DNA from: Sphingomonas sp. Leaf33
GTDB taxonomy: Bacteria > Pseudomonadota > Alphaproteobacteria > Sphingomonadales > Sphingomonadaceae
Assembly (NCBI RefSeq): GCF_001421785.1
Contig: NZ_LMLB01000017.1
Coordinates: 411,325-460,471, forward strand
Length of the DNA: 49,147 bases
Direction: 5' to 3'
Each line of letters starts with the position of its first letter. Position 1 is the stretch's first letter. A model generated the notes under the pieces. It searched no databases, was not told the origin of the DNA, and saw only the letters and a program-made list of their open reading frames with translations. This document shows positions 25,070 to 33,638 of the stretch, one piece after another. Both the position numbers and the translations under genes were made by a program.

Positions 25070-25535
25070 GGTGGCGGGCGACGAACCGCACGGGCTGACG
25101 CTACTGCGCGACTGGATCGCGCAGGACCGCCAGCCGCCGATGGGGACGACACTGGGCTTTCGCCTGGTCGAGGCCGAGCGTGGGCGCGCGGTGTTCGAAG
25201 GCACCCCCGACCGCAGCGTCTACAACCCGCTGGGCGGTGTCCACGGCGGCTATGCGGCGACCTTGCTCGACAGCGCGTGCGGTGTCGCGGTAGCGTCGGC
25301 GCTGGGCGAGGGGATGGGTCACACGACCCTGGAGCTGAAAGTGTCGTACCTGCGCGGCCTGAGCGAACGCAGCGGAACCGTGCGTGCGGAGGGGCGGCTG
25401 GTGTCGCTCGGTCGGCGCGTCGCCTTTTCGGAAGCGCGGCTGACCGACGGCGACGGCCGGCTGTGCGCGACCGCTACATCGACGCTGCTGGTGTTCGAAG
25501 CGGCGCACGGGCGGCCGGGCACGTTCCAGCAATGA
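25059..25535 (+). CDS. PaaI-type hotdog-fold thioesterase
   Basis: A 158-aa acyl-CoA thioesterase-like protein with the hotdog signature YNPLGGVHGGYAATLLDSAC (Asn, His-Gly-Gly and Asp), followed by VSYLRGLSERSGTVRAEG. The start is taken as GTG 25059, nine bases after GAGG, overlapping the isomerase gene by 11 bases; GTG 25071 is an alternative. The stop overlaps the next ATG (ATGA). In this operon it may hydrolyse an aromatic or xenobiotic acyl-CoA. Confidence 0.9.
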   Translation: MAAEVAGDEPHGLTLLRDWIAQDRQPPMGTTLGFRLVEAERGRAVFEGTPDRSVYNPLGGVHGGYAATLLDSACGVAVASALGEGMGHTTLELKVSYLRGLSERSGTVRAEGRLVSLGRRVAFSEARLTDGDGRLCATATSTLLVFEAAHGRPGTFQQ

Positions 25536-26269
25536 CCGTTGCCGATAGCAGTCGTGTACTGCCGAAAGTGCTGGCATTCGACGTGTTCGGGACGGTCGTC
25601 GACTGGCGCAGCTGCGTCGCGCGCGACAGTGCCGACGCGCTGGCCCGGATCGGCCGGCCGGATGTCGATCCGGCGCACTTCGCCGACATCTGGCGGATGC
25701 AGTATCTGTCCACGATGCGCGACTATGCCGCGTCGGGCCGCGCGTTCGTCACGCTCGACGTGCTGCACCGCGAGATGCTGGATGCAGCGCTACGCGGGAT
25801 CGGCATCGATCCGGCCGGGCTAGACGCCGACCTGCTCGCCGAGTGGACCCGCGCCTGGCACCGGCTGGACCCGTGGCCCGACGTGGTGGCCGGGCTGATG
25901 CGGCTGAAGGCGCGCGTGCCGCTGGTGACGCTCAGCAACGGCGGCATCGCGATGATGCTGGCGATGGCGCGGCGCGGCGGCCTGCCATGGGATGCGATCC
26001 TGGGCGCCGACGTGAGCGGCCATTACAAGCCCGATCCGCGCGCCTATCTGGAAACTGCGCGCCTGCTGGACATCGCGCCGGGCGACCTGTGCCTGGTCGC
26101 GGCGCATCACAGCGACCTGGCGGCGGCACGCGCGTGCGGGATGATGACGGCCTATGTCGATCGCCCGCGCGAATATGGCGGGCAACCTGCACCCGACGCC
26201 GCCGCGCGGCAGGACTGGAACTGGAACTGCCGCGATTTCGGTGATCTGGCCGACCGGCTGGGGTGCTAG
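25532..26269 (+). CDS. Haloacid dehalogenase type II (HAD superfamily)
   Basis: A 245-aa HAD hydrolase of the L-2-haloacid dehalogenase branch. Motif I AFDVFGTVVDWRS carries the nucleophile Asp; motif II is TLSNGG; the motif III Lys is in GHYKPDPRAY; and CLVAAHHSDLAAAR corresponds to the AAHxxDL motif typical of haloacid dehalogenases. It is the last gene of the operon (ATGA overlap with the thioesterase). Its TAG shares the four bases CTAG with the stop of the convergent nodT-like gene. The true substrate may or may not be halogenated. Confidence 0.92.
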   Translation: MTVADSSRVLPKVLAFDVFGTVVDWRSCVARDSADALARIGRPDVDPAHFADIWRMQYLSTMRDYAASGRAFVTLDVLHREMLDAALRGIGIDPAGLDADLLAEWTRAWHRLDPWPDVVAGLMRLKARVPLVTLSNGGIAMMLAMARRGGLPWDAILGADVSGHYKPDPRAYLETARLLDIAPGDLCLVAAHHSDLAAARACGMMTAYVDRPREYGGQPAPDAAARQDWNWNCRDFGDLADRLGC

Positions 26270-27645
26270 GGCATGTCGCCGCCGCGCCAGCCGCCGCCCA
26301 TCGCCTGGTAGAGCGCGACATAGCTGGTCAGACGGTCGGCGGCGGCCTGGACCAGGCTCAACTCGGCGCCGAGCTGGCTGCGTTGCGCGTCGAGCTGCTC
26401 GATGTAGCTTGAGTACCCCGCGCGGTAGCGGTTGGTCGCGTTGCCGACCGCGCCGCGCGTCGCCGCCACCTGCGCCTCCAGCGCGGCGACCTGTTCGCCC
26501 GCGCGCTGCACGCCGGCCAGCGCGTCGTCGACCTCGCGAAACGCGGTCAGCGCGGTCTTGCGATAGGCGAAGGCGGCCTGGTCGCGCCGTGCGGTCGCGG
26601 CATCCTCCAGCGCGGCCAGTCGCCCGCCGTCAAAGATCGGCGCGAGGATGCTGGCGCCGAGCGAGAAGACGCCGACCGGATTCTCGAGCGCGGTCGACAG
26701 CACGACGCCGGCCGATCCGGTCAGCGACAGGTTGGGCAGGAACGCAGCGCGCTGGCTGTCGAGCGACAGGTCGGCGGCGACCAGGGTCTGTTCGGCCTGG
26801 TAGAGGTCCGGACGGCGGCGCAGCAGGTCGGCGGGCAGGCCGGCGGGGATCGCCGGGCGCAGCAGCCGGTCGAGCGGCAGGCCGCGCGCGATCGGCGCCG
26901 GCGTGTCGCCCGCCAGCAGCGACAGCGCATTTTCCTGCCGCGCGATCGCGAGTTGAGCCTGCGGCACGAGCTGCTCGGTGGCGGCATATTCCGCTTGCGC
27001 CTGGCGATATTCGAGGCGCGAGGAATACCCCGTCTCGTATCGCCGCCGCGCGATTCTGAGCGCGTCGCTGCGTGCGGCGAGCGTCGCGCGCGCGATGGCG
27101 AGGCGCTGGTCGAGCGCGCGGAGCGTGATGTAGCCGCTTGCGGCGGTGGAGGCGGTGGCAAGTCGCACGGTGTCGCGCGCACCCTCCGTTGCCAGCAACT
27201 GCGCACGTGCCGCCCGGCTGGCCAGGCGCAGGCGGCCGAACAGGTCGAGGTCGAAGCTGGCGGTGATCGCAGGCTGCGCGCCGATCGCGCGGGACGGCGT
27301 GCCGAACGGGCTGAGCGTCTGGCCCTGCGTTTCGGGCACCTGTCCGCCGACCTGCGGTAGCAACTGCGCGCGCGACAGCGCCTCGGACGCGCGGGCTTCC
27401 TCGACGCGGGCGGCGGCGACCGCGATGTCGACGTTGTTGGCCAGCGCGCGCTGGACGAGGGCGGTCAGCGCGGGGTCGCCGAACGCCGTCCACCAGTCGG
27501 CGGTGACCGGGGCGGTGCCGGGAAGCGCGGTGCGCCAGGACGCGGGCGGGGCGACCGCCGCCGCCGGCGGGGCGGACGCGCGCTGACCCGGTGAGACGCA
27601 GCCCGCCAGCAGCAGCAAGGGCAGCAGGGCGCGAGCGCGTCTCAT
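26266..27645 (-). CDS. NodT-family outer-membrane efflux lipoprotein
   Basis: TolC-like outer-membrane channel of a tripartite pump, 459 aa. The signal ends in LLLLAGCVSP, a lipobox with Cys. Two OEP repeats follow (ALVQRALANNVDIAVAAARV, and later the matching half with GVFSLGASILAPIFDGGRL). The coiled-coil segments contain the YETGYSSRLEYRQAQ and YRAGYSSYIEQLDAQRS pair expected of the duplicated hairpin. Its ATG overlaps the membrane-fusion gene stop, so it is the third gene of the efflux operon. Confidence 0.94.
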   Translation of the reverse strand: MRRARALLPLLLLAGCVSPGQRASAPPAAAVAPPASWRTALPGTAPVTADWWTAFGDPALTALVQRALANNVDIAVAAARVEEARASEALSRAQLLPQVGGQVPETQGQTLSPFGTPSRAIGAQPAITASFDLDLFGRLRLASRAARAQLLATEGARDTVRLATASTAASGYITLRALDQRLAIARATLAARSDALRIARRRYETGYSSRLEYRQAQAEYAATEQLVPQAQLAIARQENALSLLAGDTPAPIARGLPLDRLLRPAIPAGLPADLLRRRPDLYQAEQTLVAADLSLDSQRAAFLPNLSLTGSAGVVLSTALENPVGVFSLGASILAPIFDGGRLAALEDAATARRDQAAFAYRKTALTAFREVDDALAGVQRAGEQVAALEAQVAATRGAVGNATNRYRAGYSSYIEQLDAQRSQLGAELSLVQAAADRLTSYVALYQAMGGGWRGGDMP

Positions 27646-28787
27646 CGCGGCGCCGCTCCGGTATCGATGTGCGCGACGACCGACATGCCCGGGCGCAGGC
27701 GTCGCGCAAGCGGCTGTCCGGGGTCGATTCGGATGCGAACCGCCAGGCGCTGCGGCACCTTGGTGAAGTTGCCAGTCGCATTATCGGACTTCAGCACCGC
27801 GAATTCGCTGCCCGTCGCCGGGGCGATCCGTTCGACACGGCCGGTCAGCCGGCCGTTCGCGAGCGCGTCGACGGTGAAGCTCGCCGGCTGGCCGACCGCG
27901 ATACGCGCGGTCTGCGCTTCCTTGAAATTGGCGATGACCCAGACTTCGGGCGGGACCAGGAACAGCAGTTGCGAGCCTGCGGTGACATATTGGCCGACGC
28001 GGACGCCGACTTCGCTCAACCGCCCGGCTTCGGGCGCGCGGATGACGGTGTTGGCGAGATCGATGCGCGCGAGGCGCAGGGCCGCTTCCGCCCCCGATAC
28101 GCCGGCCGCCTGACCGCCGCGACCGACTTCGACCGTGCGCACGTCTTGCCGGGCGATCTCGCGGGCGGCTTCGGCCTGGGCGACCGCGGCCTGCGCCTGG
28201 CGCAATGCCGCGCGGGTCTGGTCGCGTTCGCGCAGGGAGACCGAGCCATCGGAGACGAGGTCGTCGACGCGCGCCATGTCGGCCCGCGCGCGCATCAGTT
28301 GGGCGCGCGCATTCTCGACCGCGGCGTCCTGCACCTGGACGCTGGCGGCACGGCTGGCGGCGGCCTGGCGGCTGTTGGCGAGCGTCGCCTGTTGCGCGGC
28401 GACCTGCGCGGCTGCCTGGGCGACGCGCTGGGCATAGATCCGCTCGTCGATCGTCACCAGCGGCTGGCCGGGCTGGACCGTCGCGAAGTCGCGGACCAGC
28501 ACCTTTGTCACATAGCCCGACACCTGCGGCGCGATGACCGTCACGCGCCCGCGGACATAGGCATTGTCGGTGCTCTCCTCCGCGGTCGTGAACGGCCCGA
28601 TCCGCCACGCCATCATCACCGCGGCGATCCCGACAAGCGTCAGCAGCAGGACGACGATCAACGCGGTGCGCGACAGCGCAGGCGGTCGCCAGCCGGAGCC
28701 CGTGGGCGCGGCGGGCGGCGTGCCGGCCTCAGCCAGCTTCTCCTCGGTGGCGGGGGCGGTGGCGACGGGCGTGCGGGTGTCGGTCAT
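27642..28787 (-). CDS. HlyD/EmrA-type membrane-fusion protein
   Basis: Periplasmic adaptor of the pump, 381 aa: a cytoplasmic N-terminus, one membrane helix (ALIVVLLLTLVGIAAVMM), a lipoyl-like barrel split around a long Ala/Gln-rich coiled coil (about residues 115-230), then VIRAPEAGRLSEVGVRVGQY and a beta-barrel end. NAYVRGRVTVIAPQVSGYV is the typical EmrA start of the first lipoyl half. The start overlaps the transporter stop as ATGA. Confidence 0.94.
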   Translation of the reverse strand: MTDTRTPVATAPATEEKLAEAGTPPAAPTGSGWRPPALSRTALIVVLLLTLVGIAAVMMAWRIGPFTTAEESTDNAYVRGRVTVIAPQVSGYVTKVLVRDFATVQPGQPLVTIDERIYAQRVAQAAAQVAAQQATLANSRQAAASRAASVQVQDAAVENARAQLMRARADMARVDDLVSDGSVSLRERDQTRAALRQAQAAVAQAEAAREIARQDVRTVEVGRGGQAAGVSGAEAALRLARIDLANTVIRAPEAGRLSEVGVRVGQYVTAGSQLLFLVPPEVWVIANFKEAQTARIAVGQPASFTVDALANGRLTGRVERIAPATGSEFAVLKSDNATGNFTKVPQRLAVRIRIDPGQPLARRLRPGMSVVAHIDTGAAPR

Positions 28788-30436
28788 ACGGGTTCCGGAC
28801 GCCGCGCGCGGATGGCACGGCGGATGAGGAGGAAGGCGAGATAGGCACAGGTCAGCGCGGCGAGAACCGCGACCAGACGAAACACATCGTTGAACGCCAG
28901 CACGTTCGCCTCGCGCGTCGCGGCCTGCGACAGCAGCGCGCCGCCTTCCGCGGTGCGCAGCGCGGGATCGCCGACGACACGGCCGACGCCGGCGGCACCG
29001 GCCGCCAGGCGCTGCTGGACGATCGGGTCGGTCGGGTCGATCGCCTGGACGAGCGCTGCGCTGTTCGCCTTCTCGCGCACCACCTGGTATGTCCCGAGCA
29101 GTGCGGCGCCGCCCAATCCGCCCAGCGAATTGATGATCCCGAACAGCGCGATGAAGCTGATGATGTGGCCGCTTCCTTCCTTCAGCGCGCGGGTCATGCC
29201 GAACAGCAGGGCGGGCCCGAGGAAAAAGGTCGCCGAAAACGCGATCAGCGCCTGGGTGACATAGAGTTGCGGCGCGCGCGTCAGGCTGGTCGAATGCGAA
29301 TCGAAATACGCCGCGACCGCGACCAGCCCGATCGCCAGCATCACCGGATGCGTCAGCCGCTGGACGTCCAGCGTCGCGGCGCTGACCAGCACACCGGCGA
29401 CCGAAGCGACCGCGATGATCGTGAAGAAGGCCTGCAACTGGTCGTTGGTCTGGCCCAGCACGGTCAGCAGCCCGACCGCGCCCAGGGTCTGTTCGGACAG
29501 CACGATCCGCGCCATGACCGTGACGATGGCAAAGCGCACGATGTCCGCGCTCGCCAGCCAGCGCGTGTTGAGCAGCGGATTGGCGCGACCGTGCTCGATC
29601 AGCAGGGCAACGCTGAGCATCGGGATCGCCGCGATCAGCGCCCAGCCGATCCACGCGGCCTGCGTCCACCACACGATGCGCCCCAGCCCCAGCACCGCGG
29701 CGAACAGCGCCATGCTGGTCGCGAACAGCGCGAAGGTGACGAAATCCATCCGCTCGAACGCCTTTTGCCGGACGGTCGGCGGCAGGCGGAAGACCAGCAC
29801 GGCGGCCAGGCTGAGCATCGCGAGACCCAGTTCGAACAGGTACAGCGCGCGCCACTGGCTCATCGCGAGCAGCTCCGGCGAGAACATCCGCGCCAGCGGC
29901 GTCGCGCATTGCGGGATGCCGATGCCCAGCACCACGCCCTTCAGTCGCGCGGCGGGCGGCATCGCCTGCATGATGTAATACAGCGCAAAGGTGCTGAGTG
30001 GTGCCGCGGCCAGCCCGCTCGCCGCGCGCACGGCAATCGCGGAGGTGAAATCGCTGACGAACAGATGCGCCAGGCACAAGAGCGCATAGACGCCCAGAAA
30101 GAGCAGCGCGAAGGGCCTGAGACCAAACTGCTGTCGAAACTTGATGAGCAGCAGGTTCACACTGACGTTGGTCATGACGTACACGGTCGGCAGCCACGCG
30201 ACCTGCACCGGATCGAGCCCCAGCGAACCGCCGAGCGTCGTGGTGTTCACCGCGACCAGCGCGTTGCCCAGCCCTCCAGTCAGTCCCAGCAACACCGCGA
30301 CCGCGACATAGGCCGCCTTGCGCTGACCGGGATGCGCAGGCGATCCCGGCGACCCCGGCATGACCGGGACCTCATGGGGCGCATAGTCCCACCGCTCCTC
30401 GGCAAGGACGCGTCTGATCCGGCTGGCGATCGACAT
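28784..30436 (-). CDS. DHA2-family MFS drug-efflux transporter (EmrB-like)
   Basis: Inner-membrane proton-driven exporter, 550 aa with about 14 hydrophobic segments. Visible landmarks are LGLDPVQVAWLPTVYVM (typical end of the first loop), the polar RAASGLAAAPL helix and IISFIALFGIINSLGGLGGA late in the protein. ATG 30436 is preferred to a TTG ten codons upstream. It is the first gene of transporter-adaptor-channel, all with ATGA overlaps, and it diverges from copA across 104 bases. Substrates are unknown. The location beside copAB does not prove metal export, since DHA2 pumps mostly move organic compounds. Confidence 0.93.
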   Translation of the reverse strand: MSIASRIRRVLAEERWDYAPHEVPVMPGSPGSPAHPGQRKAAYVAVAVLLGLTGGLGNALVAVNTTTLGGSLGLDPVQVAWLPTVYVMTNVSVNLLLIKFRQQFGLRPFALLFLGVYALLCLAHLFVSDFTSAIAVRAASGLAAAPLSTFALYYIMQAMPPAARLKGVVLGIGIPQCATPLARMFSPELLAMSQWRALYLFELGLAMLSLAAVLVFRLPPTVRQKAFERMDFVTFALFATSMALFAAVLGLGRIVWWTQAAWIGWALIAAIPMLSVALLIEHGRANPLLNTRWLASADIVRFAIVTVMARIVLSEQTLGAVGLLTVLGQTNDQLQAFFTIIAVASVAGVLVSAATLDVQRLTHPVMLAIGLVAVAAYFDSHSTSLTRAPQLYVTQALIAFSATFFLGPALLFGMTRALKEGSGHIISFIALFGIINSLGGLGGAALLGTYQVVREKANSAALVQAIDPTDPIVQQRLAAGAAGVGRVVGDPALRTAEGGALLSQAATREANVLAFNDVFRLVAVLAALTCAYLAFLLIRRAIRARRPEPV

Positions 30437-30482
30437 TCTCGCGCTTCTACTCTCCCTTCGCGGCAATACGAAGTGCCGGCGA

Positions 30483-30497
30483 CGCGTGGTTCACGCG
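30483..30497. promoter_or_regulatory. Palindrome between efflux operon and copA
   Basis: CGCGTG-GTT-CACGCG is a perfect six-base inverted repeat with a three-base centre, in the 104-base divergent gap. Position and symmetry suit a dimeric repressor that could control both operons, but no regulator gene is next to it. It does not resemble a CueR site closely. Confidence 0.35.
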
Positions 30498-30540
30498 ACG
30501 TGCATTGTGCGCAGGGCACAGCGGCGGCATGGGATCAGGC

Positions 30541-32388
30541 ATGACGGATGGTTCGACGATCGATCGGCGCGGACTGCTGCGCACCGGGCTGGCGATGGGC
30601 GGCACGACGGCGCTGGCGCAGTGGTATCCGGCCTGGGCGCAACCGGTGTCGGCGGGACTCGTGCGGGACTTGCCGGTGGTATCGGGCGACGACATCGTTC
30701 TGCGCATCGCGCACCAGATGATGACGATCGACGGGCGGCAGAGCCACGCCATCGGCCTGAACGGCACAGTGCCGGGGCCGCTGATCCGCCTGCGCGAGGG
30801 GCAGCGCGTGCGGCTGGATGTCGAAAACACGCTGGACGAGGATTCGTCGATCCACTGGCACGGCCTGCTGCTGCCGTTCCACATGGACGGCGTGCCGGGG
30901 GTGAGCTTTCCCGGCATCCGCCCGCGCTCGACCTTTACCTACGAGTTTCCGGTGATCCAGTCGGGCACGTACTGGTATCACAGTCACTCCGGCTTGCAGG
31001 AACAGATGGGCCACTACGGCCCGATCGTCATCGACCCTGCCGGTGCCGACCCGATCGCGTTCGACCGCGAGCACGTCATCGTGCTGAGCGACCATAGCCC
31101 GCTTCACCCGCACGCGATCTTCCGCCGGCTGAAATTGCAGGGCGGCTATTTCAACTACCGGAAGCAGACGCTGGCCGGGCAACTGGCCGGGCGCGGCCAG
31201 TCGGCCAAGGAACGCCGCAACTGGGGGGCGATGCGGATGGACCCGACCGACGTCGCCGACGTGACGGGGGCGACCTACACCTATCTCGTTAACGGCCACG
31301 GCCCGCGCGACAACTGGACCGCGCTGTTTCGCCCCGGTGAACGCGTGCGGCTGCGGATCATCAATGCGTCTGCCATGACGACCTTCAACGTGCGGATCCC
31401 GGGGCTGACGATGACGGTCGTCCAAGCTGATGGCCTGCCCGTCCGCCCGGTCGCTATCGACGAGATGCAGGTGGCGGTCGCCGAGACCTACGACGTCATC
31501 GTCCAGCCGACCGACGACCGCGCCTATACGCTGGTCGGCGAGAGCGTCGACCGCTCCGGCATGGCCCGCGCGACGCTCGCCCCGCGCGCGGGGCTGGTCG
31601 CGGCGGTGCCGGCGCTGCGACCGCGCCCCATCGCGTCGATGAAGGACATGGGGATGGGGGGGATGGACCACGGCGCCATGATCGGAACGGATCACGACTC
31701 AATGTCGGGCATGGACCACGCCGCGATGGGGCACGGCGCACCTGCGGCCACGTCCGATCCCTGTCCGCCCGAGCACGCCGCGATGGGACATTGCACGCCG
31801 GCCGCGCCATCCGCCGCTCCGGCCGCGATGGATCATGCGATGCGCGACTTCGCGAACGCGCCGGAGGTGAAGAAGACGCCGACCGTCCAGACCATCGCCC
31901 CCATGCCCGTCGATCGCACGGGCGAGCCGGGGCAGGGGCTGGAGGATGTCGGCCACCGCGTGCTCGTCTACCGCGACCTGGTGGCAGCGACGCGCAACCC
32001 GGACGTCCGCGCGCCCTCGCGGCAGTTGCGCATCCACCTGACCGGCAACATGGAACGCTATATGTGGGCGTTCGACGGCGAGAAGCTGTCGGAGGTGAAG
32101 GCGCCGATCCCGTTCCGCAAGGACGAGCGCGTGCGCGTGACGCTGGTCAACGACACGATGATGGGCCACCCGATCCACATCCACGGCCATTTCTTCGAAC
32201 TCGTCACCGGCCACGGCGACCACGCGCCGCGCAAGCATACGGTGCAGGTCCAGCCGGGCGGGACGGTGACGTTCGACATCACCACCGATGCGGTCGGCGA
32301 CTGGGCCTTTCACTGCCACATGCTCTATCACATGCACGCCGGCATGATGCAGGTCGTCAGCGTCCGCGGCGAAGGCGATGCGGCATGA
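30541..32388 (+). CDS. copA: CopA-type periplasmic multicopper oxidase (copper resistance)
   Basis: Exported copper oxidase, 615 aa. The Tat signal is DRRGLLRTGLAMGG near residue 8. Copper ligands appear as HWHG (105-108), YHSHS (146-150), HPIHIHGHFFE, and the type 1 site HCHMLYHMHAGMM near the C-terminus. A Met/His-rich insert (MKDMGMGGMDHGAM and similar, about residues 362-400) binds copper in the family. It is followed by C-P-P-E-H-A-A-M-G-H-C at 408-418, a motif that also occurs twice in the next gene. Start chosen at ATG 30541, the one nearest the Tat motif. The stop overlaps copB (ATGA). Confidence 0.95.
   Translation: MTDGSTIDRRGLLRTGLAMGGTTALAQWYPAWAQPVSAGLVRDLPVVSGDDIVLRIAHQMMTIDGRQSHAIGLNGTVPGPLIRLREGQRVRLDVENTLDEDSSIHWHGLLLPFHMDGVPGVSFPGIRPRSTFTYEFPVIQSGTYWYHSHSGLQEQMGHYGPIVIDPAGADPIAFDREHVIVLSDHSPLHPHAIFRRLKLQGGYFNYRKQTLAGQLAGRGQSAKERRNWGAMRMDPTDVADVTGATYTYLVNGHGPRDNWTALFRPGERVRLRIINASAMTTFNVRIPGLTMTVVQADGLPVRPVAIDEMQVAVAETYDVIVQPTDDRAYTLVGESVDRSGMARATLAPRAGLVAAVPALRPRPIASMKDMGMGGMDHGAMIGTDHDSMSGMDHAAMGHGAPAATSDPCPPEHAAMGHCTPAAPSAAPAAMDHAMRDFANAPEVKKTPTVQTIAPMPVDRTGEPGQGLEDVGHRVLVYRDLVAATRNPDVRAPSRQLRIHLTGNMERYMWAFDGEKLSEVKAPIPFRKDERVRVTLVNDTMMGHPIHIHGHFFELVTGHGDHAPRKHTVQVQPGGTVTFDITTDAVGDWAFHCHMLYHMHAGMMQVVSVRGEGDAA
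31762..31794 (+). repeat. Cys/His/Met motif repeat, copy 1 (in copA)
   Basis: Codes for C-P-P-E-H-A-A-M-G-H-C. Copies 2 and 3 are in copB; the 33 bases are nearly identical to copy 2. Confidence 0.9.
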
Positions 32389-33503
32389 TCGCGCTGGCGT
32401 TGCTGGCGACCGTCGCGGCGCAGGCGATGAACCACAGCCACATGCCCGGCATGACGATGCCGATGCCCAAACCAACGGCAAAGGCCGGGCCGAAGCCCGC
32501 GCGCAAGGCCGCCGTGACCAAGTCCAGGAAGGTGGCGCCGAAGCCACCGCGCAAGCCGGTTGCTGCAATGCCGGCGACGACCTGCTCGCCCGAACACGCC
32601 GCGATGGGACATTGCGCGCCGCCCGAGGCAGCGAAGGCAAGCCCCGCCCCGATGACGATGACGATGCCGGCCGCGACCGGGGATTGCCCGCCGGAGCACG
32701 CGGCGATGGGGCATTGTTCGCCTGCCACAGCACCCGCCGAGCCGCAGGGCACCGCACGTCCGGCCGGCAATGCTCCGGCCCCGACGGCGCCGTCGGCGAC
32801 CTACGCCGATCGCATCTGGGGCGCCGAGGCGATGGCGTCGGCGCGCAGCGCCCTCCGGCGCGAGCATGGCGGGATGCAGTTCTCGCAGGTCATGCTGAAC
32901 CTCGCCGAGGTCGATTTTCGCGGCGGCCGCAATGGCTATCGCTGGGACGGCGAGGCGTGGTTCGGCGGCGATATCAACCGGCTGGCGATCAAGAGCGAGG
33001 GCGAGGGGGCGTTCGGCGACCGGGTCGAAGGCGCCGAGATCCAGGCGCTCTATTCGCGCGCGATCGATCCCTATTTCAACCTGCAGGCCGGCGTGCGGCA
33101 GGGGATCGGCCGGGGCGCGCAGCGAACCGATGCGGTGTTAGGGGTCGAAGGCCTCGCGCCCTATTGGTTCGATGTCGAAGCTGCGCTGTTCCTGTCCGAC
33201 AAGGGCGACCTGCGCGCGCGGGCCGAGGGAACGTACGACCAGCGCATCACCCAGCGCCTGATCCTCCAGCCACGCGTCGAGGTGAACTGGTCGGCGCAGG
33301 ACATGCGCGCCGAGCGGATCGGAGGCGGTCTGACCGATGCCGAGGCGGGGCTGCGCCTGCGCTACGAAATCGCCCGCGAATTCGCGCCCTATGTCGGCGT
33401 GGCGTGGGAGCGCCGGTTCGGTCGCACCGCCCGCTATGCGCGAGCGGATGACGAGGGGACGGGCGGCGTCGGTCTGGTTCTGGGCGTCCGCGCCTGGTTT
33501 TAA
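32385..33503 (+). CDS. copB: CopB-type outer-membrane copper resistance protein
   Basis: A 372-aa exported protein. A short signal peptide (MIALALLATVAAQA) is followed by Met/His-rich HSHMPGMTMPMP and a Lys/Pro/Ala-rich region. Two copies of the 11-residue Cys/His/Met motif (67-77 and 101-111) lie before the CopB barrel domain (from about 140: YADRIWGAEAMASARSALRR, ending GGVGLVLGVRAWF). CopB binds copper and sits in the outer membrane. It overlaps copA by four bases and no copC or copD follows. Confidence 0.94.
   Translation: MIALALLATVAAQAMNHSHMPGMTMPMPKPTAKAGPKPARKAAVTKSRKVAPKPPRKPVAAMPATTCSPEHAAMGHCAPPEAAKASPAPMTMTMPAATGDCPPEHAAMGHCSPATAPAEPQGTARPAGNAPAPTAPSATYADRIWGAEAMASARSALRREHGGMQFSQVMLNLAEVDFRGGRNGYRWDGEAWFGGDINRLAIKSEGEGAFGDRVEGAEIQALYSRAIDPYFNLQAGVRQGIGRGAQRTDAVLGVEGLAPYWFDVEAALFLSDKGDLRARAEGTYDQRITQRLILQPRVEVNWSAQDMRAERIGGGLTDAEAGLRLRYEIAREFAPYVGVAWERRFGRTARYARADDEGTGGVGLVLGVRAWF
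32583..32615 (+). repeat. Cys/His/Met motif repeat, copy 2 (in copB)
   Basis: Codes for C-S-P-E-H-A-A-M-G-H-C; it differs from the copA copy at three bases. Confidence 0.9.
32685..32717 (+). repeat. Cys/His/Met motif repeat, copy 3 (in copB)
   Basis: Codes for C-P-P-E-H-A-A-M-G-H-C with several silent differences from the other two copies, so the peptide is conserved more strictly than the DNA. Confidence 0.9.
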
Positions 33504-33528
33504 CGGAGGCGCTTAACCCACACCATCC

Positions 33529-33612
33529 GTGCTCCCGCGAAGGCGGGAGCCCAGAGTTACCATGTCCGTCGCTCTACAACCCTCGGCTCCCGCCTCCGCG
33601 GGAGCACCGGGT
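33529..33612. repeat. REP-like inverted repeat pair after copB
   Basis: Two inverted arms built on GCTCCCGCGAAGGCGGGAGC-type palindromes lie at about 33529-33556 and 33578-33612, between the convergent ends of copB and uup. The same core family appears at 17304-17400. It may serve as a bidirectional transcript end. Confidence 0.78.
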
Positions 33613-33638
33613 GTGACGGTGGGGTTGCGCGGTTGCTT

